Shown here: in pieces, positions 29,190 to 38,917 of the stretch
How the letters are laid out: every line of letters starts with the position of its first letter
Numbering within the stretch: the first letter of the stretch is position 1
NCBI GenBank assembly: GCA_030834905.1
Contig: JAUQWZ010000042.1
Coordinates: forward strand, 1 to 64,000
From: Aggregatilineales bacterium
GTDB taxonomy: Bacteria > Chloroflexota > Anaerolineae > Aggregatilineales > Phototrophicaceae
DNA length: 64,000 bases
Direction: 5' to 3'
Program-made: the position numbers and the translations under genes
The notes under the pieces: model-generated
The model's input: the letters and a program-made list of their open reading frames with translations, nothing else
What the model was told of the DNA's origin: nothing
The model's database searches: none

Positions 29190-29211
29190 ATGTATACACC
29201 TGTATATACAT
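29190..29211. promoter_or_regulatory. Candidate operator palindrome upstream of the GntR/LacI hybrid
   Basis: ATGTATA-CACCTGTA-TATACAT, perfect 7-bp arms, about 26 bp upstream of the regulator start. Confidence 0.55.
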
Positions 29212-29298
29212 TTAACAATATCTTATCGAATCGAATCATGCAACATTTTGCCCGGAGCAATTTTCAAGCCGCGATGCCGCGCCCTTTGCAGCCTGTAG

Positions 29299-29322
29299 GG
29301 GGCGCAGAGCATCCTGCGCCCC
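29299..29322. repeat. GC-rich palindromic stem-loop
   Basis: GGGGCGCAG-AGCATC-CTGCGCCCC, perfect 9-bp stem. Confidence 0.65.
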
Positions 29323-29347
29323 TCCTTCTTTCGGCGTGGTTCGGAGT

Positions 29348-29779
29348 TTAGGGGACAAAGAAACGCCACTGCATATCGACAGGCAGCAGCACGACACCTA
29401 CAACCGCCAGAATCAACGAGACGACGATTACCAGCAGCCCATTGCGCCAGCGAGTCGAATCGGGCAGGGCGCGTTTGCGCCAGCCGTGATGGGCGTTGGC
29501 TATCAGCATGGCGACGGTCTGAATGACCAGATGTTCCCAGAAGTGGCGCTGACCAAAGCCAACGATGCTGCCGTAGGCGATCAGCAGTATCGCCCCAAAA
29601 AGCCACTGTAAACCGAACAGCGCGCTGTAGCCATTCAGAAGCGAATTTGCCCGCGCGCTCCAGTCCTTCTTCTGAAGCAGACCCAGAATGAAGACGATGA
29701 GCGCGATCACAGCGACGATCAGCAGGATCCAGCGCGTCCAGGAATGGAGGAGGCGGGCGATAAGCACAATAGTTTCCAT
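29348..29779 (-). CDS. Small membrane protein, about 4 TM helices
   Basis: Hydrophobic segments (WILLIVAVIALIVFILGLL, GLQWLFGAILLIAYGSIVGFG, GLLVIVVSLILAVVGVVLLPV). RBS AAGGAG upstream. Confidence 0.65.
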   Translation of the reverse strand: METIVLIARLLHSWTRWILLIVAVIALIVFILGLLQKKDWSARANSLLNGYSALFGLQWLFGAILLIAYGSIVGFGQRHFWEHLVIQTVAMLIANAHHGWRKRALPDSTRWRNGLLVIVVSLILAVVGVVLLPVDMQWRFFVP

Positions 29780-29784
29780 ACAGG

Positions 29785-29973
29785 TTACTCCTTGTTTTGA
29801 AGAGATAAACGAGCCAGAACTTCGCTGAGCCAGTCAAGCTCAAAGGCGAGGTAACGCTTGTGAAGTTCTAAGGTTAACTGCAAGCTGCCTTCGCCGTGTT
29901 CCTCTACCGCCTCAGCCGCTTCCTGCTCCGCGATCAACGCCGCCTGCCGCGCGCGCAGCAGTGCCAGCGCCGC
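29785..29973 (-). pseudogene. Start-less 62-codon reading frame, possible C-terminal remnant of a PadR-like regulator
   Basis: Continues in frame after the HAD stop codon: AALALLRARQAALIAEQEAAEAVEEHGEGSLQLTLELHKRYLAFELDWLSEVLARLSLQNKE*. No start codon precedes the conserved-looking portion. Confidence 0.45.
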
Positions 29974-30774
29974 CTACGGGACTGGTGAGACGAGATGCTC
30001 CGTCAGTTCATCCAGCCCACTGAAGATGTAGTCAGGTTTGAAGGGGCTGTGTTCGAGATCTTCGGGTTTTGTCTCGCCGCTAAGCACCAGCGCCGTCTGG
30101 ATGGGCGAGTGATGCCCCATGGCGATATCGGTGTACAGACGGTCGCCCACCATGCACAGGTCGTGTACCGGCAGCCTGAGCCGCTGAGCAGCCATTTCCA
30201 CGATGTGGCGGTTTGGCTTGCCGATGACAATATCCGCCTCTCGCCCGGTGGACGCCGTCACCAGCGCCATAATCGCGCCGATATCGGGGACGAATCCGCC
30301 CTCAACCGGGCAGTTGAAGTCGGGGTGGGTGGCAATGTAGGGCAGCCCTAGCCGCACCAGATCGCACAGCCGCGTAAGCTTCGCGTAGTCAATAGTAGTG
30401 TCGAAGCCAAGCACGACCCACTGTGGATTTTCCATATCGAGGATAAAGCCGCTGTCAGCGAATTCACGTTCCAGATCGGGCGTGCCAAACAGCGCCACTC
30501 GCGCGCCGGGCTGCTGAAGCTGGAGATACTGCGCCGTCGCTTCGCCCGACGTGAGCACCTGCTCCGGGCGGGCGTTCAGCCCCAGCCCGGCAAGCTTCCG
30601 AACGTAGGAATCGCGGTTTTTGGAAGAGTTGTTGGTCAGCAGCAGAAAGGGAATATCCCGGTTCGCCGCCAGCGCCCAGAATTCACGCGCGCCCGGCAGC
30701 AGGCGGTCACCGAGGTATATCGTCCCATCCATATCCAGCAGGAAACCGCGAACCGAGTCGAAGCGCGGCGTCAC
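29974..30774 (-). CDS. HAD-superfamily IIA hydrolase (NagD/AraL-like phosphatase)
   Basis: GFLLDMDGTIYLGDRLLPGA, LLTNNSSK, GKPN, VGDRLYTDIAMG. GTG start at 30774 overlaps the upstream stop codon. Confidence 0.9.
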   Translation of the reverse strand: MTPRFDSVRGFLLDMDGTIYLGDRLLPGAREFWALAANRDIPFLLLTNNSSKNRDSYVRKLAGLGLNARPEQVLTSGEATAQYLQLQQPGARVALFGTPDLEREFADSGFILDMENPQWVVLGFDTTIDYAKLTRLCDLVRLGLPYIATHPDFNCPVEGGFVPDIGAIMALVTASTGREADIVIGKPNRHIVEMAAQRLRLPVHDLCMVGDRLYTDIAMGHHSPIQTALVLSGETKPEDLEHSPFKPDYIFSGLDELTEHLVSPVP

Positions 30775-31661
30775 CGCACGTCCTCGCTCTCGCCGCTTAA
30801 CCCTGCCATCAGACTGCGCTGGAGCACCAGCAGCACGACCAGCGGCGGAATGATGGTCGTGACCACACCCGCCATCAGCACGCCCCATTCAACCGTCGCG
30901 TCGGTGGCAATCAACTGCTTGATGCCGATCTGCACCTGACGTGTTTGCACCGAGTTCGCCACCAGCAGGGGCCACAGGTACTGATTCCACATATAAGTAA
31001 ACTCGATCAGGAACAGCGCGCCAATGTTGGTGCGCGAAACGGGGATGAGGATGCGGAACAGGAAGGTCATCGGTCCAGCGCCGTCCACCCGCGACGCATC
31101 CGCCAGGTCGGTGGTCAGCGTCCTGAAGAACTGCTGGAACAGCAGCACGCCGGTCGCGCTGGCGAAGAACGGAACCGCCAGCCCCTGGAAGGTATCGATC
31201 CAGCCAAAGCTGGACAGGAGTTGATAGGTTGGGACGATGCGCACCGGCAGCGGGAGCAGGTGTGTGAGCATGATCAAGCCGAGAATGAGGATGCCGCCGC
31301 GAATTCGGAAATAGACCAGCGCGAACGCCGCCATCATGCTCAGGATGATCTTGCCTACCGCCACGCTCACGGCGACTACCGTTGTGTTGAACATCAGCCG
31401 TCCGAGACTGGCGCGTTCCCAAGCAATGGTGTAATTTTCGACGGCATTTGATCCCGGCATGATATTGCCGACGATGCGCCAATCCGCCGAGGACTGCGTG
31501 CTCAATACAAAGGCGAAGATCAGCGGCAGCAGTACGATGATGACGACCGCAATCATAACCGCGTGCATGATTACCGGGTAAGCGACGTGCTTCTGGAACG
31601 CCAGCCGCCGCTCGGTGGCGCGCGTTGACCACTCTGCCATAGGGGTGCTTTGAACGCTCAT
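30771..31661 (-). CDS. Carbohydrate ABC transporter permease (MalG/UgpE-like)
   Basis: MalG-type permease with EAA-like loop DASRVDGAGPMTFLFRILIPVSRTNIGAL. Confidence 0.9.
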   Translation of the reverse strand: MSVQSTPMAEWSTRATERRLAFQKHVAYPVIMHAVMIAVVIIVLLPLIFAFVLSTQSSADWRIVGNIMPGSNAVENYTIAWERASLGRLMFNTTVVAVSVAVGKIILSMMAAFALVYFRIRGGILILGLIMLTHLLPLPVRIVPTYQLLSSFGWIDTFQGLAVPFFASATGVLLFQQFFRTLTTDLADASRVDGAGPMTFLFRILIPVSRTNIGALFLIEFTYMWNQYLWPLLVANSVQTRQVQIGIKQLIATDATVEWGVLMAGVVTTIIPPLVVLLVLQRSLMAGLSGESEDVR

Positions 31662-32542
31662 CGGTAAAACGCCCTCTTCCCGGCAGTCCGCGCCTGGATG
31701 ACGGTCAAAACGACGACGAAGACCAGCAGCAGCACCGATTGGGCTGACGCCGACCCCAGCAAATTCTGCGTCTTGAAACCATCACTGTAGAGCTTGTAAA
31801 TCAACAGATTGGTCGCGCGTCCCGGACCACCGTGAGTGGTGATATCGATCAGTCCGAACGTTTCAAACGCCGCGTACAGCGTGTTCATGATCAGCAGGAA
31901 AAAGGCGATAGGGGAGAGCAGCGGAAACCGGATGCGCCAGAAGCGCGTCCAGGCATTGGCACCGTCCAGTCCCGCCGCCTCGACCACATCGCGCGGGATA
32001 TTGCGCAGCCCCGCCAGGAAAAAGACAATGTTGTAGCCGAGGATCTTCCAGGTTGCCGCCGCGCTGATGAAGATGACAGCGTGGGTGCTGTTTCCGCGAT
32101 AGTCAAAGTTGATGCCAATGGACTCCAGCGCGTTGGTGATCGCGCCGATGTTCGGATCCATGATCAGCGCCCAGATCGCGCCGGTGATGGCAGGCGACAC
32201 CGCGTAGGGCCAAATCAGCAGCGTGCGGTAGACGCCGAAACCGCGCAGCGGCAGGCTCGCGCCTACGGCAATCGCCAGGCTGATGGACAGCCCGAAGATC
32301 ACGACGACGGCGATAAAAGCGCCAGTGGTCGTCAGCGACTGGATATAGTCAGACGAGGTGAGCAGCCGCGTGAAATTCTCGAAGCCAACGTAAAGCTGCC
32401 GTCCACTGAGCGCGTTGACGCGATAAAAGCTGAGTTGCAGGCTCTGGATTGCTGGTACGATGAAGAAGACGATCACCAGCAGGGCGCTTGGGGCAATGAG
32501 CAGATAGGGAAGAAAACGATTGGGGAAGATGTAGTCGCGCAT
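31658..32542 (-). CDS. Carbohydrate ABC transporter permease (MalF/UgpA-like)
   Basis: MalF-type permease; EAA-like loop EAAGLDGANAWTRFWRIRFPLLSPI. Confidence 0.9.
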   Translation of the reverse strand: MRDYIFPNRFLPYLLIAPSALLVIVFFIVPAIQSLQLSFYRVNALSGRQLYVGFENFTRLLTSSDYIQSLTTTGAFIAVVVIFGLSISLAIAVGASLPLRGFGVYRTLLIWPYAVSPAITGAIWALIMDPNIGAITNALESIGINFDYRGNSTHAVIFISAAATWKILGYNIVFFLAGLRNIPRDVVEAAGLDGANAWTRFWRIRFPLLSPIAFFLLIMNTLYAAFETFGLIDITTHGGPGRATNLLIYKLYSDGFKTQNLLGSASAQSVLLLVFVVVLTVIQARTAGKRAFYR

Positions 32543-32589
32543 GTTTTACTTATCAGATAACCCATATAACCACAGAATGACTCTTGATT

Positions 32590-32626
32590 GAAATGGCGCG
32601 CGACCAGACCTCTCGCGCGCCATTTC
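32590..32626 (-). promoter_or_regulatory. Intercistronic stem-loop between SBP and permease genes
   Basis: Perfect 14-bp stem GAAATGGCGCGCGA / TCGCGCGCCATTTC with 9-nt loop. Confidence 0.85.
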
Positions 32627-32652
32627 AGGGCTTTAGGTCAGCCGAATAACAA

Positions 32653-33960
32653 TTACTCGTTCAGGCTCTTGTAGTCTTCCAGGAGCTGGTTGATCTCCGC
32701 CGTAGCGGCGTCCAGTGCTTCCTGCGGATCCACGCCGTTGACGACTGATTCTTCAATTGCCGCGCCGACGATGTCGCGGATAGTCACAAAATCGCCCAGC
32801 AGAACGCCCTGCGCGGCGACGGTGTCTTCGCCCGCCAGAATCTGGTCAAACGCCGTCAGGAAGTTCGGGTTTTCCTCGAACCAACCTTCGGCTTCCAGCG
32901 CATCTACCGCCTCAAGTGTCGAGGGGAAGTAGCCGGTTCCCTTGTGCCAGGCAACCGACTGCGGCGTTTCCGACAGGAAGCTGAAGAACTGCCACATAGC
33001 GTCATTTTCGGCTTCGTCATGTCCCGCCAGCGCCCACAGGCAGCCGCCGCCAATGACGTTGTTGCCGATGCCATCGTAGCCTTCGAGGCGCGGCAAGAAT
33101 GCGGTTCCGACTTCAAACGGCGCGTTGGACTCAATACCGGCAAGGCTGGATGTACTCTGCGCCAGCATGGCGAATTCACCGGCGATGAATGGGTCGTTGG
33201 CGCTGTATTCGCGCCCGCCGTAGATGAGCACGCCGTCATCTGCCCAGCGCTGCCACTCGCTCAAGACGGCAACGCCGAACTCATTGTTCAGGTAAACCTC
33301 GGTGGCAAGCGCTGACCGACCACCATCTTCGTTGGCAAGAAGCTGATCGTGCTTGGCATACATCTGTTCCAGAATCCAGGCGGGCCAACCAAAGGAAATG
33401 CCGCCCTGCGCTACGCCAGCGTCCATAATCTGGCGGCTCATGTCGTACACTTCCTGGAAAGTGGTTGGCGGCTGATCAGGATCCAGCCCGGCAGCGGCGA
33501 ACATATCCTTGTTGTAGTACAGCATCGCGGTGGAGCTGTTGAACGGCATACACTGAAGCTCGCCGCCAGCGGAATAGTAATTGACGATGGGCGCAACAAA
33601 CGAGGCGGGGTCAAAGGCACCACCGCTGACTTCGGCGACCGGCAGAATCGCGCCCGAATCCAGCATAGCGCGCGTGCCGACTTCGTAGACCTGAACGATG
33701 TGCGGCGGCTCACCCGCGCGCACCGCCGCCAGCGCTTTCGTCAGCGTATCAGCATAGCTGCCGCTGAACTCCGCAACGACCTCAATACCGGGGTGGGTTT
33801 CGTTGAACTCATCCACCAGTTCCTGCACGACCTCACCACGACTACCACTCATGGCGTGCCAGAAGCTAATCTGGATCTCATCCTGGGCAGATACCAGCGA
33901 AAAGGTTGCGAGGAGGGCGGTGGTCAGCAGTAATACGGACAATAACCTGCGTTTCGACAT
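32653..33960 (-). CDS. Extracellular solute-binding protein family 1 (UgpB-like)
   Basis: Signal peptide MSKRRLLSVLLLTTALLATFSLVSAQ, then EIQISFWHAMSGSRGEVVQELVDEFNETHPGIEVVAEFSGSYADTLTKALAA. Confidence 0.9.
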   Translation of the reverse strand: MSKRRLLSVLLLTTALLATFSLVSAQDEIQISFWHAMSGSRGEVVQELVDEFNETHPGIEVVAEFSGSYADTLTKALAAVRAGEPPHIVQVYEVGTRAMLDSGAILPVAEVSGGAFDPASFVAPIVNYYSAGGELQCMPFNSSTAMLYYNKDMFAAAGLDPDQPPTTFQEVYDMSRQIMDAGVAQGGISFGWPAWILEQMYAKHDQLLANEDGGRSALATEVYLNNEFGVAVLSEWQRWADDGVLIYGGREYSANDPFIAGEFAMLAQSTSSLAGIESNAPFEVGTAFLPRLEGYDGIGNNVIGGGCLWALAGHDEAENDAMWQFFSFLSETPQSVAWHKGTGYFPSTLEAVDALEAEGWFEENPNFLTAFDQILAGEDTVAAQGVLLGDFVTIRDIVGAAIEESVVNGVDPQEALDAATAEINQLLEDYKSLNE

Positions 33961-34164
33961 TAGATATTCTCCTAAGTAGTAAAAAGACAGATTAACAATC
34001 CTTAACAAACAATCGGTGTATGTTAACACATCTTTCCAATATGGGGGGTAATTCGGAAGACGATGCGTAAGATACGCGGTGATTTGTTACATTTGGCACT
34101 TTGTGCCAGATTTCCCAAGCCGTAGCATAAGAGTAGAGGCAAAAGTCGCGCGCGCCGTGAAGCA

Positions 34165-34186
34165 GCGCATCGCCGGAAGGATGCGC
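34165..34186. repeat. Short palindromic stem-loop
   Basis: GCGCATC-GCCGGAAG-GATGCGC, 7-bp stem. Confidence 0.4.
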
Positions 34187-34224
34187 CAGCGGTTCAGGCG
34201 TTAAGCATTTTTAGTACGTTTTAA

Positions 34225-34263
34225 TTGTGAAAAGTTGCACAATAGGTCAGATCAGAATATACT
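34225..34263 (+). promoter_or_regulatory. Candidate promoter with Rex-like operator overlapping -35
   Basis: TTGTGAAAAGTTGCACAA (34225-34242); TTGCAC (34235-34240), 17 bp, TATACT (34258-34263). Confidence 0.65.
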
Positions 34264-34340
34264 CTGGATAGTACTTTGAGGAATGAGAGTGAGATGCCGC
34301 AGATGACCTAGTGCTAACACCATAGTTAAAGGAAGTCTTT

Positions 34341-35528
34341 ATGGTTAAGATATCTAGACGGGAGGGCAGGGCAGCGCAACTCATCGAACACCATGACTTC
34401 CAGAGTTTGTTCGATGTTCTTAAAGCCAAGAAGTACAGGCTGATTGGTCCCACGGTACGCGACGGTTCGGTCGTGTATGACGAAGTAGCCAGGGTCGATG
34501 ATCTTCCTGTTGGATACTCAGATGAACAGGAAAAGGGCAGCTATCGTCTGAATAAATCGGACGATCACAGGCTGTTTGGCTATGGAGTTGGTCCCCATTC
34601 ATGGAAAAAATTTCTCTTTCCCCCAGCCGTCCGGCTCTGGCAAGCTCGGCGCGATGACGGCAGCTTTCAGATTATTCCAGAAGACTATCATGCTGAACCA
34701 CTGGCACTCATTGGCGTCCGCGCCTGCGAGCTAAATGCCATCGCCATACAGGATCGGGTTTTCCTAGATGGCGAGTATCGTGACCCAATTTACGCGGCAC
34801 AGCGCGAGAAGCTGTTTGTGCTGGCGGTGAACTGCGGACAGGCAGGAAATACCTGCTTCTGCGCTTCGATGCACGCTGGACCCAGGGTTACGGGGCAGTT
34901 TGATCTGGCAGTGACCGAGGTTATCAACGGCGAAAGTCACTATTTCACGGTGGAAGTAGGCAGTCCCCGGGGCGAAGAAGTGCTCAGCGAGGTTCCACAC
35001 CGCCCGGCATCTGGCGAAGAAAAGGCGCTCGCCAACCAGATCATCACCCAGACCGCCGCCAGCATGAAGCGGTCAATCGATACGCGCGGCATTAAGCAGC
35101 GCCTGTATGCCAGTTTTGAGCACCCGCAGTGGGATGACATTGCGGCGCGCTGTCTTGCCTGCGGCAACTGTACCCAGGTGTGTCCGACCTGCTTCTGCAG
35201 CACTGTTGAAGACGTGACTGACCTGTCGGGGAACACCGCTGATCGCTGGCGAAAATGGGATTCCTGCTTCACAACCGATTTCTCCTATATTGTCGGCGGC
35301 AGTATCCGTTCCTCGGTGAAGTCGCGCTATCGGCAGTGGATGACCCACAAGCTGGCAACCTGGATCGAACAATTTGGGACGTCGGGCTGCGTGGGCTGTG
35401 GGCGCTGCATTACCTGGTGCCCGGTTGGAATCGACATCACTGAGGAAATAGCAGCGCTGCGCGCCGAAAAACAACCCGCCACGGCAGTGGAAGCGGCGAA
35501 GGAGGACGTTTCGTATGCTGATGTCTGA
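34341..35528 (+). CDS. hydB: Group-3b-type hydrogenase / sulfhydrogenase beta subunit, 4Fe-4S
   Basis: [25 protein letters not shown] and [17 protein letters not shown] cluster motifs; first gene of a hydrogenase operon; RBS AAAGGAAG. Confidence 0.88.
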   Translation: MVKISRREGRAAQLIEHHDFQSLFDVLKAKKYRLIGPTVRDGSVVYDEVARVDDLPVGYSDEQEKGSYRLNKSDDHRLFGYGVGPHSWKKFLFPPAVRLWQARRDDGSFQIIPEDYHAEPLALIGVRACELNAIAIQDRVFLDGEYRDPIYAAQREKLFVLAVNCGQAGNTCFCASMHAGPRVTGQFDLAVTEVINGESHYFTVEVGSPRGEEVLSEVPHRPASGEEKALANQIITQTAASMKRSIDTRGIKQRLYASFEHPQWDDIAARCLACGNCTQVCPTCFCSTVEDVTDLSGNTADRWRKWDSCFTTDFSYIVGGSIRSSVKSRYRQWMTHKLATWIEQFGTSGCVGCGRCITWCPVGIDITEEIAALRAEKQPATAVEAAKEDVSYADV

Positions 35529-36393
35529 CGCGCCTTCGATCACAGCACCCACAGCATCGGACAGAATATCTGACCCGATGCTGCCAAGTCCGTATCGTGT
35601 CCAGCGCGCGCGCTGGGATACCGACGATACCTTTTCGCTCGAACTGGTGCCGCTGGACAGCGACGATATTCCGCATTTCGCTCCCGGACAATTCAACATG
35701 GTGTACGTCTATGGAGTGGGCGAAATTCCGATCTCCATCAGCGGCGATCCAACCCGGCGCGATCTGCTGGTGCATACGACCCGCGCCGTTGGTACCGTTA
35801 CGCGGGCGATGAGCAAGCTCAGAGTAGAGGATATGCTCGCCGCCCGGGGACCATATGGCACCGCCTGGCCCGTCGCGGAAGCCCACCAGAAAGACATCGT
35901 CATTGTGGCGGGGGGCATTGGTCTGGCACCGCTTCGTCCGGCGATGTATCACATCATGGCGCATCGTGAACAGTACGGGCGCGTCGTGCTGCTCTACGGC
36001 GCGCGCACTCCCGGCGATGTGTTGTATCGCAAGCAGCTTGAACAATGGCGCGCCCATTTTGACCTTGACGTGTTCGTGACAGTTGACCGGGCGACTGGCA
36101 GTTGGCGCGGGAGCGTTGGCTTGGTGACGTCACTGATCGGGCGCGCGCCGTTCGATCCCCTGAACACGGTTGCCCTGGTCTGCGGTCCCGAAGTCATGAT
36201 GCGTTTCACGACCATGGGGCTGGAGAAGCGCGGCGTCGATACGAAGAATATCTATGTATCGCTGGAACGAAACATGAAGTGCGCGATTCGCCTGTGCGGG
36301 CATTGTCAGTTTGGTTCGACGTTTGTCTGCAAGGATGGTCCCGTCTTCCGCTACAGCCAGGTTCAGTCTCTGCTGACCAAATGGGAAGTGTAG
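35515..36393 (+). CDS. hydG: Hydrogenase gamma subunit, FAD/NAD(P)-binding oxidoreductase
   Basis: Ferredoxin-reductase-like fold ([34 protein letters not shown]) with C-terminal Cys-rich [23 protein letters not shown]. Confidence 0.9.
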   Translation: MLMSDAPSITAPTASDRISDPMLPSPYRVQRARWDTDDTFSLELVPLDSDDIPHFAPGQFNMVYVYGVGEIPISISGDPTRRDLLVHTTRAVGTVTRAMSKLRVEDMLAARGPYGTAWPVAEAHQKDIVIVAGGIGLAPLRPAMYHIMAHREQYGRVVLLYGARTPGDVLYRKQLEQWRAHFDLDVFVTVDRATGSWRGSVGLVTSLIGRAPFDPLNTVALVCGPEVMMRFTTMGLEKRGVDTKNIYVSLERNMKCAIRLCGHCQFGSTFVCKDGPVFRYSQVQSLLTKWEV

Positions 36394-36403
36394 GAGGCGC
36401 GCC

Positions 36404-37183
36404 ATGCAGCGAAAAAACAAACCAACACTTGCCGTCTGGAAGTTCGCTTCCTGCGATGGCTGCCAGTTGAGCCTGCTTGATTGCGAAGATGAGCTGCTCG
36501 CCATCATTGACAGGATTGATATCGCCTATTTTCCCGAAGCGACGCGCACAGTGCTCAAGGGTCCTTACGACGTCTCGCTGGTGGAGGGATCGATTACAAC
36601 CCAGCACGACGCCGAACGCATCCATCGTGTCCGGCGGGCGTCGAAGGTTTTGATCACCATTGGCGCTTGCGCCACCGCCGGAGGCATTCAGGCGCTGCGC
36701 AATTTTGCGGACGTTAAGCAGCTTGTGCCGATGGTGTATGCCAGCCCGAAATACATCGAAACGCTGAACAAAAGCACGCCCATTTCTGATCATGTATTCG
36801 TGGATTTTGAGCTGCGCGGCTGCCCGATCAACAAGGGGCAGCTTCTGGAGGTGCTGTCGGCGTATTTACACGGACGCAAGCCGAATACATCCCGGTACAG
36901 CGTGTGTATGGAGTGCAAGCGGAACGGAACGCCATGCGTGATGGTTGCGCAGGGAACCCCCTGTCTCGGTCCGGTGACGCAGGCGGGCTGCGGCGCGATC
37001 TGCCCGCTGTTCCAGCGCGGCTGCTACGGCTGCTTTGGTCCGGCGGAGGTGGCGAACACCCGCGCTCTGAGTGAACAGTGGAAGGCACTGGGCAAAACGC
37101 CCCAGGACGTCATGCGTGCTTTCCGCACCTATAACGCTTACGCCGAGGCGTTCCGTAAGGAGAGCGATATTCATGGAGCCTAA
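36404..37183 (+). CDS. hydD: [NiFe] hydrogenase small (delta) subunit, group-3b type
   Basis: [50 protein letters not shown] and C-terminal Fe-S cysteines. Confidence 0.92.
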   Translation: MQRKNKPTLAVWKFASCDGCQLSLLDCEDELLAIIDRIDIAYFPEATRTVLKGPYDVSLVEGSITTQHDAERIHRVRRASKVLITIGACATAGGIQALRNFADVKQLVPMVYASPKYIETLNKSTPISDHVFVDFELRGCPINKGQLLEVLSAYLHGRKPNTSRYSVCMECKRNGTPCVMVAQGTPCLGPVTQAGCGAICPLFQRGCYGCFGPAEVANTRALSEQWKALGKTPQDVMRAFRTYNAYAEAFRKESDIHGA

Positions 37184-38504
37184 AACTGCCACCAAAAGAA
37201 CACGGACACGAACCCTGAAGGTCGATGTTCTGGCGCGGGTGGAAGGCGAAGGGGCGCTGTACGCCAGGATCAAGGATCGGGATGTAACCGACGTTCAGTT
37301 CAGGATTTTTGAGCCGCCGCGCATGTTTGAAGCGCTGCTGCGCGGGCGCGCCTACAGCGAAGCGCCGGATATCACGGCGCGGATCTGCGGGATTTGCCCG
37401 GTGGCGTATCAGATGAGCGCCGTTCACGCCATCGAGAATGCTTTTGGGGTTGAGATCGATCCGGCTGTCCGCAGCTTGCGGCGGCTGCTCTACTGCGCTG
37501 AATGGATCGAGAGCCATGCGCTCCATATTTACATGCTTCATGCCCCCGACTTTCTGGGATATCCCGATGCGATTGAGCTTGCGCGGGACAACCCCGACGC
37601 GGTGAAACGGGGATTAAGGCTGAAAAAGGTCGGTAATGACCTGATGCGGCTGCTGGGCGGCAGGGAAATCCATCCCATTAATGTGCGGGTTGGGGGCTTC
37701 TATCGCGCCCCGACGAAATCTGAATTGGCGGCGATGGTGGATTCGCTGAAATGGGCGCGTGATGCGGCAGTTGAAACGGCGCGATGGGTAGGTGGGCTGC
37801 CGTTTCCTGCGGCTGCCTATGACTATGAGTTTGTGGCGCTGCATCACCCGGATGAATACGCCTTGAACGAGGGGAGGATCGTTTCCAGCAGGGGACTTAA
37901 CATCGCTATCGAAGAATACGAAGATCACTTTGCTGAAGAACATCTAGCCCATTCAAACGCGCTGCACTCTTATCACAAAGGGCGTGACGCATATTCCGTG
38001 GGCCCGCTGGCTCGCTACAGCCTGAACTATGAGCAGCTTACCCCTCTTGCGAAGGAAGCTGCCCGAAGCGGCGGGATTGATTCGACTTGCAACAACCCGT
38101 TCCAGAGCATTGTCGTGCGTGCTGTTGAAACGGTCTACGCCTGCGATCACGCGCTTCAGATCATCGAAGCCTACGAGCCACCCGCCCAGCCGGCAGCGGT
38201 TGTGCGAACCCGTAGTGGGACAGGCTGCGGCTGTACCGAAGCGCCGCGCGGGATACTCTACCATCGTTATCGTCTTGATGAGGCGGGAACTATCCTCGAC
38301 GCCAAACTCGTCCCTCCCACCGCGCAGAATCAGAAGGTGATTGAAGGCGATTTGCGCCGCTGCCTCGAGACGAACCTTGATCTTCCTGACGAGCAGCTCA
38401 CGATGCAGTGTGAACAGGTGATCCGCAATTATGACCCGTGTATTTCCTGTGCCACCCACTTCCTGACGCTGCACATCGAACGCGACGAACGGAGGGGACT
38501 ATGA
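37173..38504 (+). CDS. hydA: [NiFe] hydrogenase large (alpha) subunit, group-3b type
   Basis: L1 motif [19 protein letters not shown] and L2 motif DPCISCATH, followed by a 14-residue C-terminal extension. Confidence 0.95.
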   Translation: MEPKTATKRTRTRTLKVDVLARVEGEGALYARIKDRDVTDVQFRIFEPPRMFEALLRGRAYSEAPDITARICGICPVAYQMSAVHAIENAFGVEIDPAVRSLRRLLYCAEWIESHALHIYMLHAPDFLGYPDAIELARDNPDAVKRGLRLKKVGNDLMRLLGGREIHPINVRVGGFYRAPTKSELAAMVDSLKWARDAAVETARWVGGLPFPAAAYDYEFVALHHPDEYALNEGRIVSSRGLNIAIEEYEDHFAEEHLAHSNALHSYHKGRDAYSVGPLARYSLNYEQLTPLAKEAARSGGIDSTCNNPFQSIVVRAVETVYACDHALQIIEAYEPPAQPAAVVRTRSGTGCGCTEAPRGILYHRYRLDEAGTILDAKLVPPTAQNQKVIEGDLRRCLETNLDLPDEQLTMQCEQVIRNYDPCISCATHFLTLHIERDERRGL

Positions 38505-38911
38505 ACGCCACCGTTGCCAAGCCGCTTGGCTTGCGCATGATAATTAACGATCAATTTGAGACGGCTTACGGACGTGTGCTCACCGCCTTGAAAGCCGCCG
38601 GATTTGAGATCATCACTGAGGTGAATGTACGCGACTTAACGGGTCAGCGGGCGCAGTGGCACAGCCAGCTTAACAAGTTGATTGTCGTCTGCCATCCCGA
38701 TCTTGTCCAGCGCGCCCTGATCGTTTCGCCAGAGGCGGGCGTCCTGCTGACGTGCAACGTCGGGGTGCTTGAGATTCTGGATAATCAGGTCGAAGTGGTG
38801 ATCGCCGATTTGCTAACGGCGAAGGGCGAGCTATATGAGCCGCACCTGAAATCTATCGCCGATGAACTTCTTTCTCGTATGCGCTGCGTTATTGATGCGT
38901 TGAAAAAATAG
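38501..38911 (+). CDS. DUF302-like protein within the hydrogenase operon
   Basis: ATGA overlap with hydA; DUF302-like pattern ([25 protein letters not shown]...[21 protein letters not shown]...). Confidence 0.7.
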   Translation: MNATVAKPLGLRMIINDQFETAYGRVLTALKAAGFEIITEVNVRDLTGQRAQWHSQLNKLIVVCHPDLVQRALIVSPEAGVLLTCNVGVLEILDNQVEVVIADLLTAKGELYEPHLKSIADELLSRMRCVIDALKK

Positions 38912-38917
38912 ATGAGG

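Noticed and set aside
34021-34028. TGTTAACA palindrome upstream of the UgpB-like gene considered as an operator
   Set aside because: Too short and AT-rich to distinguish from chance without other copies.
34094-34108. TGGCAC-TTT-GTGCCA palindrome considered as a sigma-54 -24/-12 promoter
   Set aside because: No TTGC at the required spacing from the TGGCAC; better read as a short palindrome of unknown function.
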